DNA from: Pseudomonas sp. B20(2017)
GTDB taxonomy: Bacteria > Pseudomonadota > Gammaproteobacteria > Pseudomonadales > Pseudomonadaceae
Assembly: GCF_002113125.1 (NCBI RefSeq)
Contig: NZ_NEJP01000005.1
Span: 1 to 64,000 of the forward strand
Reading direction: 5' to 3'
Length of the DNA stretch: 64,000 bases
Below are positions 16,109 through 26,256 of the stretch, one piece after another (the first letter of the stretch is position 1; every line of letters starts with the position of its first letter). Below the pieces are notes generated by a model. That model saw only the letters and a list, made by a program, of their open reading frames with translations. It was not told the DNA's origin and ran no database searches. The position numbers and the translations under genes are program-made.

Positions 16109-17005
16109 CTATTCACTCTCTTGTTGCTCGGATTTGAGTCGGTCGCGGAACGCCTTTGGCGAGATCCCCACCCGGCGCCGGAACAGGCGCGTGAAGTTGG
16201 TCGGATCGGAAAACCCCAACACTTCGGACATCTCGTAAATGGTCATGCTCGTATAAGTCAGCAGGCGCTTGGCTTCCAGTAACTGACGCTCGTGCATGAT
16301 CTGCAACGCCGGCTGCCCCGCCAGTTCACGGCAGGTGCCGTTGAGGTGCGAGACGGAAATCCCCAGCCGATGGGCCAGGTCTTCGACCTTGACGTGCTGG
16401 CGGTAGGTTTCTTCCACCAGTTGAATGAACCCGTTGAGGTATTCGCGCTGACGTTGCGGGCGTTGCGTGGCGTTGTGACGGTGGATCGCCTGACGGCTGA
16501 CCCAGACCATGATCACGCTGACCAGCGAATGCATGAGCATTTCCCGCGCCGGCTGATGACCGTTGTACTCCGCCTGCAACGCGGCAAACAGACTGTTGAG
16601 GTAATCCGCGTCCTTGCCCGCCGGATAACTTTCGGCCTGGGCCAGGGCCTGCACCGCGCTGCCCAGTTGCGCCTGCAAATGGTTGATCAACGGTGTGGCG
16701 AGGGTGACGACAAATCCTTCGACGTCCTCGGAAAAACGGAATCCATGCACCGATAACGGCGGCAGGATCTGGATCGCGGCTTCGTTCAGTTGCGTGCGTT
16801 GGCCTTCGATTTCAAGCTCTGCCTGACCTTTGAATACGAAGAGCAACTGGCACAAATCGGCGTGGCGGTGGGGTTTGATTTCCCATTGGTGTTCGCGGCT
16901 GCGTTTGGAAATGGTTTCACAGTGCAGCAAGTCAGGGGTCGGCCAGTCCAGGCTTTCACCGTAGAGCTTGAACACCGGAATCGAAGGCAGGTCAGGCTTG
17001 TTCAT
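16109..17005 (-). CDS. pobR: AraC-family regulator, probable PobR
   Basis: A 298-residue AraC-type protein. An N-terminal cupin binds the inducer (EHQWEIKPHRHADLCQLLFV; HGFRFSEDVEGFV), and the C-terminal DNA-binding domain shows VEDLAHRLGISVSHLNGTCRE and LGFSDPTNFTRLFRRRVGISP. It is divergent from pobA, exactly where PobR-type activators of 4-hydroxybenzoate hydroxylase are found in Pseudomonas. The start MNKPDLPS at 17005 is chosen; a GTG start 14 codons earlier is possible, as neither has a strong ribosome site. Confidence 0.85.
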   Translation of the reverse strand: MNKPDLPSIPVFKLYGESLDWPTPDLLHCETISKRSREHQWEIKPHRHADLCQLLFVFKGQAELEIEGQRTQLNEAAIQILPPLSVHGFRFSEDVEGFVVTLATPLINHLQAQLGSAVQALAQAESYPAGKDADYLNSLFAALQAEYNGHQPAREMLMHSLVSVIMVWVSRQAIHRHNATQRPQRQREYLNGFIQLVEETYRQHVKVEDLAHRLGISVSHLNGTCRELAGQPALQIMHERQLLEAKRLLTYTSMTIYEMSEVLGFSDPTNFTRLFRRRVGISPKAFRDRLKSEQQESE

Positions 17006-17162
17006 CACTTCAATCCAGGCCTCGAGGTTTGCGGGCGATAATCGCACCGATTGGCAGAATGTACAGGTATCGGCTCAGTTTTCACCTTCAATTGACAGAC
17101 CCGCAAGGGAAAAATGCAAGCACTCGAATCCTCAAACTCATTCACCGGCCGTTGTCGCGTGA

Positions 17163-18377
<1,215 letters not shown>

Positions 18378-18452
18378 CCTGCTATCGACTTACACTGGCG
18401 AGCACTGATCCGCTCGCCACGGCGGATATCATCTCTGCCCACAGGTTTGCCC

Positions 18453-19970
18453 GTGACCACTCTCAACCATCCCGAAACGCCCAAACCGGCCATTCGCAGC
18501 GTGCTGGTCGCGCTGATGATGGCGATCTTTCTCGGCGCGCTGGACCAGACCATCGTCGCCGTTTCCATGCCGGCCATCTCCGCCCAGTTCAAGGACGTCA
18601 GCCTGCTGGCTTGGGTGATTTCGGGCTACATGGTGGCGATGACCGTGGCGGTGCCGATCTACGGCAAGCTCGGCGATCTATACGGGCGGCGCAAACTGAT
18701 GCTGTTCGGCATGGGCCTGTTCACCCTCGCCTCGCTGTTCTGCGGCATGGCCCAGAGCATGGAGCAACTGGTACTGGCGCGGATTTTCCAGGGCATCGGT
18801 GCCGGCGGGATGATTTCGGTAAGTCAGGCGATCATCGGCGACATCGTCCCGCCTCGCGAACGCGGGCGCTACCAGGGCTATTTCTCCAGCATGTACGCGG
18901 TGGCCAGCGTTGCCGGCCCGGTGCTCGGCGGCTACATGACCGAGTACCTGTCATGGCGCTGGGTGTTCCTGATCAACTTGCCGCTGGGCCTTGGCGCGTA
19001 CTGGGTGGCGCGACGCAATCTGATCGGCCTGCCGATTCCCCAGCGCAAACCAATCATCGATTATCTCGGCACGCTGCTGATGATCATCGGCCTGACCGCG
19101 CTGTTGCTGGCGATCACTCAGGTTGGCCAGGGCCACGCGTGGCGCAGCAGTGAAGTGCTCGGTTTGTTCGCTTGCGCGGTGGCGGTGTTGGCGGTGTTTG
19201 TCTGGCATGAACGACGCGTCCGGGAGCCGTTGCTGCCGATGCACCTGTTCACCAACCGCAGCGCGCTGCTGTGCTGGTGCACGATTTTCTTTTGCAGCTT
19301 CCAGGCGATTTCGCTGATTGTGCTGATGCCGCTGCGCTTCCAGAGCGTGACCGGTGCTGGGGCGGACAGCGCTGCATTGCACTTGCTGCCGCTGGCGATG
19401 GGATTGCCGATCGGCGCGTATTTCGCCGGACGCCGCACTTCGATCACCGGACGCTATAAACCGCAGATTCTGAGCGGCGCGCTGCTGATGCCGATCTCGA
19501 TCCTCGGCATGGCCTTCAGCCCGCCCGATGCGACGCTGCTCAGCAGCCTGTTCATGCTGCTCAGCGGGATCGCCGGTGGCATGCAGTTCCCGACCTCGCT
19601 GGTCGGCACGCAGAATTCGGTCGAGCAAAAGGACATCGGCGTCGCCACCAGCACCACCAACCTGTTCCGCTCCCTGGGCGGCGCGGTGGGTGTGGCGTTG
19701 ATGTCGGCGCTGTTGCTGGCGTTGTTGCAGGACTCCAGTTTCGCCCACCTGGCTGGCAGCTCGCTGATGAGCGAAGGGCATTCCGGCAACGTGCTGCTCG
19801 ATGGCCTGAACGCGGCGCCCGGCGATGCGCAGAACGCCTTGCGCGCCGAGCTGCTGGTGACATTCCGGCATTTGCTGATGGTCAGCGCGGCAGTGTCGCT
19901 GCTCGGGCTGGCGGCGGCGATCGCGATGCCGAACCGGTTGTTGCGCGGGCGTGAACACGGCGCCCGCTGA
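18453..19970 (+). CDS. DHA2-family (EmrB/QacA-like) MFS efflux transporter
   Basis: A 505-residue transporter with 14 predicted membrane helices. It carries the DHA2 signatures: LDQTIVAVSMPAI in helix 1, GKLGDLYGRRK (motif A) between helices 2 and 3, and GPVLGGYMTE (motif C) in helix 5. Such proton-driven pumps export hydrophobic drugs or aromatic compounds. A GTG start at 18453 has AGG seven bases upstream. It follows pobA by 75 bp on the same strand, so export of aromatic acids is possible, but no substrate can be read from sequence. Confidence 0.9.
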   Translation: MTTLNHPETPKPAIRSVLVALMMAIFLGALDQTIVAVSMPAISAQFKDVSLLAWVISGYMVAMTVAVPIYGKLGDLYGRRKLMLFGMGLFTLASLFCGMAQSMEQLVLARIFQGIGAGGMISVSQAIIGDIVPPRERGRYQGYFSSMYAVASVAGPVLGGYMTEYLSWRWVFLINLPLGLGAYWVARRNLIGLPIPQRKPIIDYLGTLLMIIGLTALLLAITQVGQGHAWRSSEVLGLFACAVAVLAVFVWHERRVREPLLPMHLFTNRSALLCWCTIFFCSFQAISLIVLMPLRFQSVTGAGADSAALHLLPLAMGLPIGAYFAGRRTSITGRYKPQILSGALLMPISILGMAFSPPDATLLSSLFMLLSGIAGGMQFPTSLVGTQNSVEQKDIGVATSTTNLFRSLGGAVGVALMSALLLALLQDSSFAHLAGSSLMSEGHSGNVLLDGLNAAPGDAQNALRAELLVTFRHLLMVSAAVSLLGLAAAIAMPNRLLRGREHGAR

Positions 19971-19989
19971 CTAACGAACACCGCGTGAC

Positions 19990-20110
19990 CTGTGGGAGCG
20001 ACGGTGCGACGACTCGACTTGCTCGCGATGGGAGCGTGTCAGTCAACGATATTGGTGAATGACACATTGCATCGCGAGCAAGTCGAGTCGTCGCACCGTC
20101 GCTCCCACAG
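19990..20110. repeat. Extended REP variant pair
   Basis: Both arms read GTGGGAGCGACGGTGCGACG followed by ACTCGACTTGCTCGCGAT. Compared with the standard copy, about 15 extra bases (ACGGTGCGACGACTCG) are inserted in the arm, and both arms carry the same insertion in inverted orientation. This is the only copy of this form in the window. Confidence 0.85.
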
Positions 20111-20120
20111 GGATGTGCAC

Positions 20121-20969
20121 TCAAGCACTGTAATAACCGACCGCCACCAGCATGTTCCCGACCTTCTTCAGGTAGGCATGTTTGTTCTCGACCTTGCCGG
20201 TCACCGGGTTTTTCCAGCGGTACTCGTACTCCCCCTCATCCTGTTTGCCAATCAGCGCGAGAATCGGTTCGCCCACCGGTTTGCCTTCCGGGTCATCGAC
20301 CTTGGCGAAATCGGTGTTGATCAGGCGCAAGTTGGTGCCGTGGGCGACGTAGCGGTGGTTGTCGAGATTGACGACGAACACATACAGGTCGTCCTGCAAG
20401 TAACCGCCCTTGAGCGAGTTGATCGCGGACAACGTGCCCTTCTCGTCTTTGGTCAGGTCGGTGGCCGCTTTGTCGAGCAATGCTTTCGCCTGTTCAGCCG
20501 ACGCGCGCGGCAAGTAATAACCCACTGCCAGAATCCGCTGACCGATGCGTTGATAGTAAACATGCTTGCGCTCGACCTTGCCGTCGGACCAGTTCTGCCA
20601 GCGGTATTCGGCCTGCTGGATGCCGTTGCCTTCCGGCACTTTCAAGGCGTCCTTGAAGGACTTCTGCAAGTCCGGCCCGAGGACTTCGCTGACGTCGCGA
20701 CCGATCAATGCCGACGATGGCCCACCGCTGGCGAGCATCACGCCCTTGGTGTCGACCACGAACACGTAGCGATCCTTGTCGACGAATTCGCCCTGGCGGC
20801 TGAACGCCGCGAACGCCTTGTCGCCGTTGTCGTGGTAGTAGGCCAGAGCCTTTTCCAGCAGGGCGATGGCGGCCTTGCTGTCGTCTTTTTCCGTGGCGGC
20901 CGCGTTGGCCTGACCGAAACTCAACAGCAGCACCGCGCCGAGCCAGGCCAGCTTGTGCACAAACCCCAT
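20121..20969 (-). CDS. Exported double-Cache sensor-type protein without output domain
   Basis: A 282-residue protein with a Sec signal peptide (cleavage near QANA, residue 24) and two tandem Cache-like modules, roughly residues 30-150 and 160-280. Both share a strand pattern (RYVFVVDTKGVMLASG; DLYVFVVNLDNHRYVAHG) and an ending like EYRWQNW...GQRILAVGYY / EYRWKNP...GNMLVAVGYY. Cache domains bind small ligands, normally as the periplasmic part of chemoreceptors or kinases; here no membrane anchor or cytoplasmic output follows. It could deliver a ligand signal to a partner or scavenge it. GAGGG lies seven bases before the ATG. Confidence 0.85.
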   Translation of the reverse strand: MGFVHKLAWLGAVLLLSFGQANAAATEKDDSKAAIALLEKALAYYHDNGDKAFAAFSRQGEFVDKDRYVFVVDTKGVMLASGGPSSALIGRDVSEVLGPDLQKSFKDALKVPEGNGIQQAEYRWQNWSDGKVERKHVYYQRIGQRILAVGYYLPRASAEQAKALLDKAATDLTKDEKGTLSAINSLKGGYLQDDLYVFVVNLDNHRYVAHGTNLRLINTDFAKVDDPEGKPVGEPILALIGKQDEGEYEYRWKNPVTGKVENKHAYLKKVGNMLVAVGYYSA

Positions 20970-21031
20970 GACGCATCCCTCGTTCTTGTTGGTGTTTCAA
21001 GAGCGTAGACGGCCTGAAGGCATGTATGGAT

Positions 21032-21050
21032 ATTCAGAAAGCTTCTGAAT
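21032..21050. promoter_or_regulatory. Palindrome upstream of the double-Cache gene
   Basis: ATTCAGAA-AGC-TTCTGAAT is a perfect 8-bp inverted repeat with a 3-bp centre, 63-81 bp before the Cache gene start. It could be a dimeric repressor site; no regulator is identified. Confidence 0.35.
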
Positions 21051-21058
21051 GTTGCTGC

Positions 21059-21082
21059 GGCGAGGGTGTTCGCGCCCTCGCC
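21059..21082 (-). terminator. Hairpin after the coiled-coil gene
   Basis: GGCGAGGG-tgttcgcg-CCCTCGCC forms an 8-bp GC stem just past the minus-strand stop at 21094. There is no clear U-run, so terminator function is tentative. Confidence 0.5.
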
Positions 21083-21093
21083 ATGCGACAAAC

Positions 21094-21969
21094 TTACGGA
21101 CGGGCGTTGATTTGCTGTTGCAGATTCTGGATCTGCGCTTGCAGGGTGTTGATGTTGCGGGTCATCTGCCCACGGAATGCGTCGAACTCGGCGGTGTTGG
21201 TGCCGCCCTGCGCAGCGGCCGGACGATTGTCCTGCTCGCTCTTGAGAATGACGATTTCCTGCTCCAGACGCTCGATGGCGGCGTTCGAACTGCCCTGTTT
21301 TTTCAGGGCCGTGATGTCGGCACCGAGGCTCTTGAACTGTGCATCGAAACCCTTCACCTGTGCATCGAAGCTCTTGAGCTGGGCGTCGACTTTGCTGGTG
21401 TCGGCCGGTGTGCTTTTCAGCGTGGCCAGTTCGGCGCTCAGGGCTTTGACCTGGGCCTGCAACTGGGTGTTGGCGTTCTGTTGTTCAGTGGTCTGGGCGG
21501 TCATCTGCGCCAGGCGCTTGTCCAGATCCGTCGCCTGCCCGGCCACGCCCTGCTGCTGTTTGCTCTGATCCTGAAGCGCGCTTTGCAGCTGTTTGATCTG
21601 CAGCTTCAAAGCTTCGCTGTCGGTGGTGACGTTGGTCTGGCTGGCCACGACCTTGCCGGAAATGTCCTGCAGCCGCCCAGCCGCTTCCTCACTGATACGC
21701 GCGAAACTTTCCTGGGTCGCCACCAGTTGCTGCTCCATCAGCGAAATCTGCTGGAAGCTCCACCAAGCCAGACCAATGAAGGCGAAGAACAATGCGCCGA
21801 CCAGTGCCCACAACGGCCCGGTGCTGGCAGCCTTGACCTTGACCACCGGCGGCGTGCGCGAATGCACGGAGGTGCGGGCGGTGGCCGGAAAGTCGTCGTC
21901 ATCGAGGGCGTCGGCGCGCAGGCTCGGTACATCGTCGAAATCGTCGTGGGCATCGTTACGCATGGACAT
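21094..21969 (-). CDS. Membrane-anchored coiled-coil protein
   Basis: A 291-residue protein: an acidic N-terminal cytoplasmic segment (DDFDDVPSLRADALDDDDF), one transmembrane helix at about 52-70 (LWALVGALFFAFIGLAWW), then ~200 residues of glutamine/alanine-rich heptad repeat predicted to be a long periplasmic coiled coil. AGG lies eight bases before the ATG at 21969. No catalytic motif is present, so it is probably structural or a scaffold in the envelope. It lies next to the epimerase gene on the same strand, which from memory matches the order near PA4361-PA4363. Confidence 0.75.
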   Translation of the reverse strand: MSMRNDAHDDFDDVPSLRADALDDDDFPATARTSVHSRTPPVVKVKAASTGPLWALVGALFFAFIGLAWWSFQQISLMEQQLVATQESFARISEEAAGRLQDISGKVVASQTNVTTDSEALKLQIKQLQSALQDQSKQQQGVAGQATDLDKRLAQMTAQTTEQQNANTQLQAQVKALSAELATLKSTPADTSKVDAQLKSFDAQVKGFDAQFKSLGADITALKKQGSSNAAIERLEQEIVILKSEQDNRPAAAQGGTNTAEFDAFRGQMTRNINTLQAQIQNLQQQINARP

Positions 21970-22085
21970 TGAGGCAACCTTTGTGAAACTCGGTGATGGC
22001 AGATTGGGGCGAAGTATAAACCCCGCGGCCGCTGGGGTTGACCCTCAAGCCGTGGCGCGGTTCAGTGCCGGCCGGCAGATTCGTG

Positions 22086-23078
22086 TCAACGAATGTCCTG
22101 GGCCTTCCACCAGCCACAGAACTCATCGAGGGCCGTCCACAGACTGACTTTCGGATCGTAGTCCAGATAATGCCGGGCGCGACTGATGTCGAGGGTGAAA
22201 TTTTTGTTCATCACCTGCATGCCCAGGCGCGACAGGGTCGGCTCGGGACGCCCCGGCCAGAGCTTGCACACACCTTCGTTGAGCGCCGCCACGCTGTAGG
22301 CCAGGCCGTAGGAACGGTATTTGGTGACCTGTGGGACTTCCATCTTGCGCATCACGTAATTGACTACATCCCACAGCGGCACCGGAGCGCCGTTGCTGAT
22401 GTTGTAGGCCTTGCCCAGCGCTGAGGCGTCGGCCAGCAGGCTGCTGAGCAACGCTTCGTTGAGGTTGTGCACGCTGGTGAAATCGACCTTGTTCAGACCG
22501 TTGCCGATGATCGCCAGACGGCCCTTGCGCTGCATGTTCAGCAAGCGCGGGAAGATGCTCATGTCGCCGGCGCCGGTGACGAAACGCGGGCGCAGGGCGA
22601 GGGTTTCGAGGCCGAATTCCTGGGCGCCGAAAACCTTTTGCTCGGCCAGGTATTTGGTCGCTGCGTAGTGATGCTTGAAGCGCTTGGGCACTTGCTCTTC
22701 GGTCAGGCCGAGATGGTCGCGACCGTCAAAGTAGATCGAGGGCGACGACAGATGCACCAGCCGCCGAACCCGTTGTTTCAGGCAGGCCTCGACCACGTTT
22801 TCGGTGACCTGCACGTTGCCCTGATGGAAGTCCTGATACCGACCCCACAAGCCGACCGCGCCGGCGCAATGCACCACAGCTTCGACATCACTGCATAGCG
22901 CACGCACCAGATCCGGGTCGCTCAAATCGCCTTGAACGAACTCGGCACCGCGACGCACCAGATGCTCGACACCCTCGGCCCGGCGACCGTTGACCCGCAC
23001 GTCCAGGCCCTGCTCCAGGGCGAAACGCGCAAAGCGTCCGCCAATGAAGCCGCTTGCGCCGGTGACCAGAATTTTCAT
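22086..23078 (-). CDS. NAD-dependent epimerase/dehydratase (3-beta-HSD-like SDR)
   Basis: A 330-residue extended short-chain dehydrogenase. The NAD site is ILVTGASGFIGGRFARF, the SDR active site has VHLSSPSIYFDG and the YxxxK pair in HHYAATKYLAEQ, and a central FTSVHNLNEALL motif typical of 3-beta-hydroxysteroid-dehydrogenase/OleD-like members is present. The start at 23078 has GGAG six bases upstream; 46 further N-terminal residues possible in frame are rejected. The substrate is unknown. Confidence 0.88.
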   Translation of the reverse strand: MKILVTGASGFIGGRFARFALEQGLDVRVNGRRAEGVEHLVRRGAEFVQGDLSDPDLVRALCSDVEAVVHCAGAVGLWGRYQDFHQGNVQVTENVVEACLKQRVRRLVHLSSPSIYFDGRDHLGLTEEQVPKRFKHHYAATKYLAEQKVFGAQEFGLETLALRPRFVTGAGDMSIFPRLLNMQRKGRLAIIGNGLNKVDFTSVHNLNEALLSSLLADASALGKAYNISNGAPVPLWDVVNYVMRKMEVPQVTKYRSYGLAYSVAALNEGVCKLWPGRPEPTLSRLGMQVMNKNFTLDISRARHYLDYDPKVSLWTALDEFCGWWKAQDIR

Positions 23079-23131
23079 GTAAAGCTCCGCTGTCTTTCGT
23101 TTGCCTGATTCGTGAGTCTTGACGCTGGCCG

Positions 23132-24025
23132 TCAGTCCAACGGCACGAGCCATTGCGCCGACGAGCGCACCAATTGCTCGGTCAACAGGCCGAGCAACTG
23201 ACCGCCATTGCGCCAATGATGCCAGTACAAGGGCACATCGATCGGTTTATCTGGCAACAGTTCGCGCAGCACGCCGCGCTCCAGTTGTTCGCGCACCTGT
23301 AATTCCGGCACCAGTCCCCAGCCGAGCCCGGCTTCGGTCAGGCGAATGAAACCTTCGGACGACGGACACAGGTGATGTTCGAAACCGCCATCGACGCCGA
23401 GGGATGCGAGATATCGATGCTGCAGAAAATCGTCCGGGCCGAACACCAGCGCCGGGGTGCGCGGTAATTGCTCGGCCCGCACGCCGTCGGGAAAGTGCCG
23501 TTCAATGAACGCCGGACTGGCCAGTGCCCGATAACGCATCGCGCCAAGTAACACGCTGCGCGCGCCTGCTACCGGCCGCTCGCTGGCGCACAGGCAACCG
23601 GCCACTTCACCGGCGCGCATGCGTTTGAGGCCGACGGTCTGGTCTTCGACGATCAGGTCCAGCAATAGATGTTGTTCGGCGCAGAAATCGCCCACCGCCT
23701 CGGCCCACCAAGTGGCGAGGCTGTCGGCATTCAGGGCGATGCGCAGGCGCTCCGGCAGGCCTTCTTCGTCCAGCGCCGGCACCAGCGTCTGCAAATCCCG
23801 TTCGAGCAGGCGCACCTGCTGCACATGGTTGAGCAGGCGCCGGCCAATCTCGGTCGGCGAAGGCGGCGTGCCGCGCACCAAAACCGGCTGACCGATCCGC
23901 GCCTCCAGCAGTTTGATCCGCTGGGAAATTGCCGATTGCGAAAGGCCCAGCACCTGCGCCGCCCGTTCGAATCCGGCCTGCTCGACCACGGCGGCCAGAG
24001 CGGAAAGCAATTTGTAGTCGAACAT
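23132..24025 (-). CDS. argP: LysR-type regulator ArgP
   Basis: A 297-residue LysR regulator matching ArgP/IciA: MFDYKLLSALAAVVEQAGFERAA type opening with the HTH AAQVLGLSQSAISQRIKLLE, then PVLVRG and a long effector domain. ArgP senses arginine and lysine and activates the exporter gene argO. Here argO lies divergently, separated only by the ACT-domain gene, which supports the assignment and that control circuit. Confidence 0.9.
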   Translation of the reverse strand: MFDYKLLSALAAVVEQAGFERAAQVLGLSQSAISQRIKLLEARIGQPVLVRGTPPSPTEIGRRLLNHVQQVRLLERDLQTLVPALDEEGLPERLRIALNADSLATWWAEAVGDFCAEQHLLLDLIVEDQTVGLKRMRAGEVAGCLCASERPVAGARSVLLGAMRYRALASPAFIERHFPDGVRAEQLPRTPALVFGPDDFLQHRYLASLGVDGGFEHHLCPSSEGFIRLTEAGLGWGLVPELQVREQLERGVLRELLPDKPIDVPLYWHHWRNGGQLLGLLTEQLVRSSAQWLVPLD

Positions 24026-24121
24026 CAGTTTTCCTAATGAGCGATCAGCACTATTGGTTTTTCTTATACAGCGTCAACCGGGAGAATAGCCAGCGAGCAC
24101 TCTTTATCAAGGACCACCTCC

Positions 24122-24523
24122 ATGGCTGGCGAAACCTCGTTGACCACCCTGCTGCGCAGCATGAGCCCGCAGCTCAATGCTGGCGAATACGTATTCTGTA
24201 CCTTGCGCGACGGGCATTTGCCGAGTGGCCTGGAAATCGTCGGCAGTTTCCGTGAACAGGAAGGCCTGACGGTGATTCTCGAACGCTCCCACGCCGAGCG
24301 CGCCGGTTTCGGCTTTGACTATGTCGCGGCGTGGATCACGTTGAACGTGCATTCGGCGCTGGAGGCCGTCGGCCTGACCGCCGCGTTCGCCACCGCACTG
24401 GGCAAGGCCGGTATCAGTTGCAACGTGATTGCCGGCTACTACCACGATCATTTGTTCGTCGGTCAGGCCGACGCCGAACGCGCCATGCAAGTGCTGCGCG
24501 ATCTCGCAGCCAACGCGGAGTAA
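24122..24523 (+). CDS. ACT-domain protein of the argP-argO locus
   Basis: A 133-residue protein of the ACT_3-type family: an N-terminal GEYVFCTLRDGHLP and EGLTVILERSHAE, then an ACT-like domain (FDYVAAWITLNVHSALEAVG, KAGISCNVIAGYYHDHLFV). ACT domains bind amino acids. It sits 5 bp before argO in the same direction and divergent from argP, so it probably senses or buffers lysine/arginine in concert with export. The role is inferred from position. Confidence 0.85.
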   Translation: MAGETSLTTLLRSMSPQLNAGEYVFCTLRDGHLPSGLEIVGSFREQEGLTVILERSHAERAGFGFDYVAAWITLNVHSALEAVGLTAAFATALGKAGISCNVIAGYYHDHLFVGQADAERAMQVLRDLAANAE

Positions 24524-24528
24524 CGATC

Positions 24529-25131
24529 ATGTGGCAAAGCTATACCAACGGTTTGCTGGTGGCGTTCGGGCTGATCATGGCGATCGGCACGCAGAATGCC
24601 TTTGTCCTGGCGCAGAGCCTGCGGCGTGAGCATCACCTGCCGGTCGCCGCACTGTGCGTCGCCTGTGATGCGTTGCTGGTGGCGGCAGGTGTTTTCGGTC
24701 TGGCCACTGTGCTGGCGCAGAATCCGACCCTATTGGCGGTCGCCCGCTGGGGCGGCGCGGTGTTTCTGATCTGGTACGGCAGCCAGGCGTTGCGCCGGGC
24801 TTGCTCGAAGCAAAGTCTGCAACAGGGAGAAAACCAGACCGTACGTTCGCTGCGCGCGGTGATGCTCAGCGCACTGGCAGTGACGCTGCTCAACCCGCAC
24901 GTCTATCTGGACACCGTTCTGCTGATCGGCTCTCTCGGCGCACAACAGTCGGTGCCCGGCGCTTATGTCATCGGTGCGGCGAGTGCTTCGCTGCTGTGGT
25001 TCTTCACCCTGGCGTTCGGCGCGGCATGGCTCGCACCATGGCTGGCGCGGCCGAGTACGTGGCGGATTCTGGATCTGTTGGTGGCGGTGATGATGTTCAC
25101 GGTGGCGGGGCAATTGATATTGGCTTCCTGA
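24529..25131 (+). CDS. argO: LysE/ArgO-family amino-acid exporter
   Basis: A 200-residue inner-membrane protein with about six helices and the LysE signatures GLIMAIGTQNAFVLAQSLRR near the N-terminus and LLNPHVYLDTVLLIGSLG in the middle. These exporters remove excess arginine or lysine. The ATG at 24529 starts six bases after the ACT gene stop, so the two are one transcription unit. Divergent argP supports regulation by arginine/lysine. Confidence 0.92.
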   Translation: MWQSYTNGLLVAFGLIMAIGTQNAFVLAQSLRREHHLPVAALCVACDALLVAAGVFGLATVLAQNPTLLAVARWGGAVFLIWYGSQALRRACSKQSLQQGENQTVRSLRAVMLSALAVTLLNPHVYLDTVLLIGSLGAQQSVPGAYVIGAASASLLWFFTLAFGAAWLAPWLARPSTWRILDLLVAVMMFTVAGQLILAS

Positions 25132-25197
25132 ATTATTCCAAAAGGCTCTGGAACCTCTATCCCACACAGTTGTTGCGTGGTTAACCCGCCCCCCCGG

Positions 25198-25206
25198 TGC
25201 TATGAT
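25198..25206 (+). promoter_or_regulatory. Extended -10 promoter of sodB
   Basis: TGCTATGAT resembles an extended -10 (TGnTATGAT) about 100 bp before the sodB start. No strong -35 is visible at 17 bp, which fits extended -10 promoters. Confidence 0.4.
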
Positions 25207-25307
25207 CCGAACCCTGCGCCGCAAAGAGTAAAAACTCGCCGGTGCATTTCTGGCCGCCCGTGATCGGCCTTGCGCTCACCGCAACAGACCTGATTAGGAG
25301 AATCATC

Positions 25308-25904
25308 ATGGCTTTCGAATTGCCGCCGCTGCCTTACGCACACGATGCCCTGCAGCCGCACATTTCCAAGGAAACCCTGGAATTCCACCACGACAAGCAC
25401 CACAACACCTACGTCGTGAACCTGAACAACCTGGTGCCAGGCACCGAGTTCGAAGGCAAGACCCTGGAAGAAATCGTCAAGACTTCCTCGGGCGGCATCT
25501 TCAACAACGCCGCTCAGGTCTGGAACCACACCTTCTACTGGAACTGCCTGGCGCCAAACGCCGGCGGTCAACCAACCGGCGCACTGGCTGAAGCCATCAA
25601 CGCGGCGTTCGGCTCGTTCGACAAGTTCAAGGAAGAGTTCAGCAAAACCTCGATCGGCACCTTCGGTTCCGGCTGGGGCTGGCTGGTGAAAAAGGCTGAC
25701 GGTTCCCTGGCTCTGGCCAGCACCATCGGCGCCGGCAACCCGCTGACCAGCGGCGACACCCCGCTGCTGACCTGCGACGTATGGGAACACGCTTACTACA
25801 TCGACTACCGTAACCTGCGTCCTAAGTACGTCGAGGCGTTCTGGAACCTGGTCAACTGGAAGTTCGTGGCCGAGCAGTTCGAAGGCAAGACCTTCACCGC
25901 TTAA
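25308..25904 (+). CDS. sodB: Iron superoxide dismutase
   Basis: A 198-residue cytosolic SOD converting superoxide to peroxide and oxygen. Metal ligands are in place: the N-terminal His in LEFHHDKHH, His in NHTFYWNC, and the C-terminal D-x3-H of [14 protein letters not shown]. The QVWNH...AGGQP...GSGWGW set is of the Fe-SOD type. TTAGGAG lies seven bases before the ATG. It is monocistronic with a strong terminator. From memory sodB also precedes bifA in P. aeruginosa (PA4366-PA4367), as here. Confidence 0.97.
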   Translation: MAFELPPLPYAHDALQPHISKETLEFHHDKHHNTYVVNLNNLVPGTEFEGKTLEEIVKTSSGGIFNNAAQVWNHTFYWNCLAPNAGGQPTGALAEAINAAFGSFDKFKEEFSKTSIGTFGSGWGWLVKKADGSLALASTIGAGNPLTSGDTPLLTCDVWEHAYYIDYRNLRPKYVEAFWNLVNWKFVAEQFEGKTFTA

Positions 25905-25916
25905 GCTGCGTCCCCG

Positions 25917-25944
25917 AAAAAACCCGGCATTGCCGGGTTTTTTT
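25917..25944 (+). terminator. sodB terminator
   Basis: AACCCGGCA-T-TGCCGGGTT stem with flanking A-run and T-run directly after the sodB stop. Confidence 0.92.
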
Positions 25945-26256
25945 CTGCCCGCAAAAATCATCGTGGGTGCGTCGCATCACAAACAGGGCCTTTTCCCACA
26001 CGTAAAGAAGCCCTTCTCGCCTTGCTCCCAAGCCACAGCGGACTAACATCAAAAATGGAAAAATTGTCCGACACCCTCAAGTTGGAGAGCAAAACTACCG
26101 ACACAGTACAAATAGGGCAAATACTCCAGACAGCAGCATTTCGGCCAAGGCCACGGACAAATTTTCCAGGGCTCGAATGTCCCTTTGACTGCCAACACGG
26201 GATTGCCAATACTCATGGCAACTTGACGCTACCCGCACGGAACAAGGAATAACCCT
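25945..26256. other. bifA upstream region
   Basis: A 312-bp leader between the sodB terminator and bifA. One 76-codon frame crosses it but has no coding character. I see no clear operator; it should carry the bifA promoter. Confidence 0.4.

Noticed and set aside
26022..26252. 76-codon frame in the bifA leader
   Set aside because: No ribosome site and no coding character; it lies in the expected promoter region.
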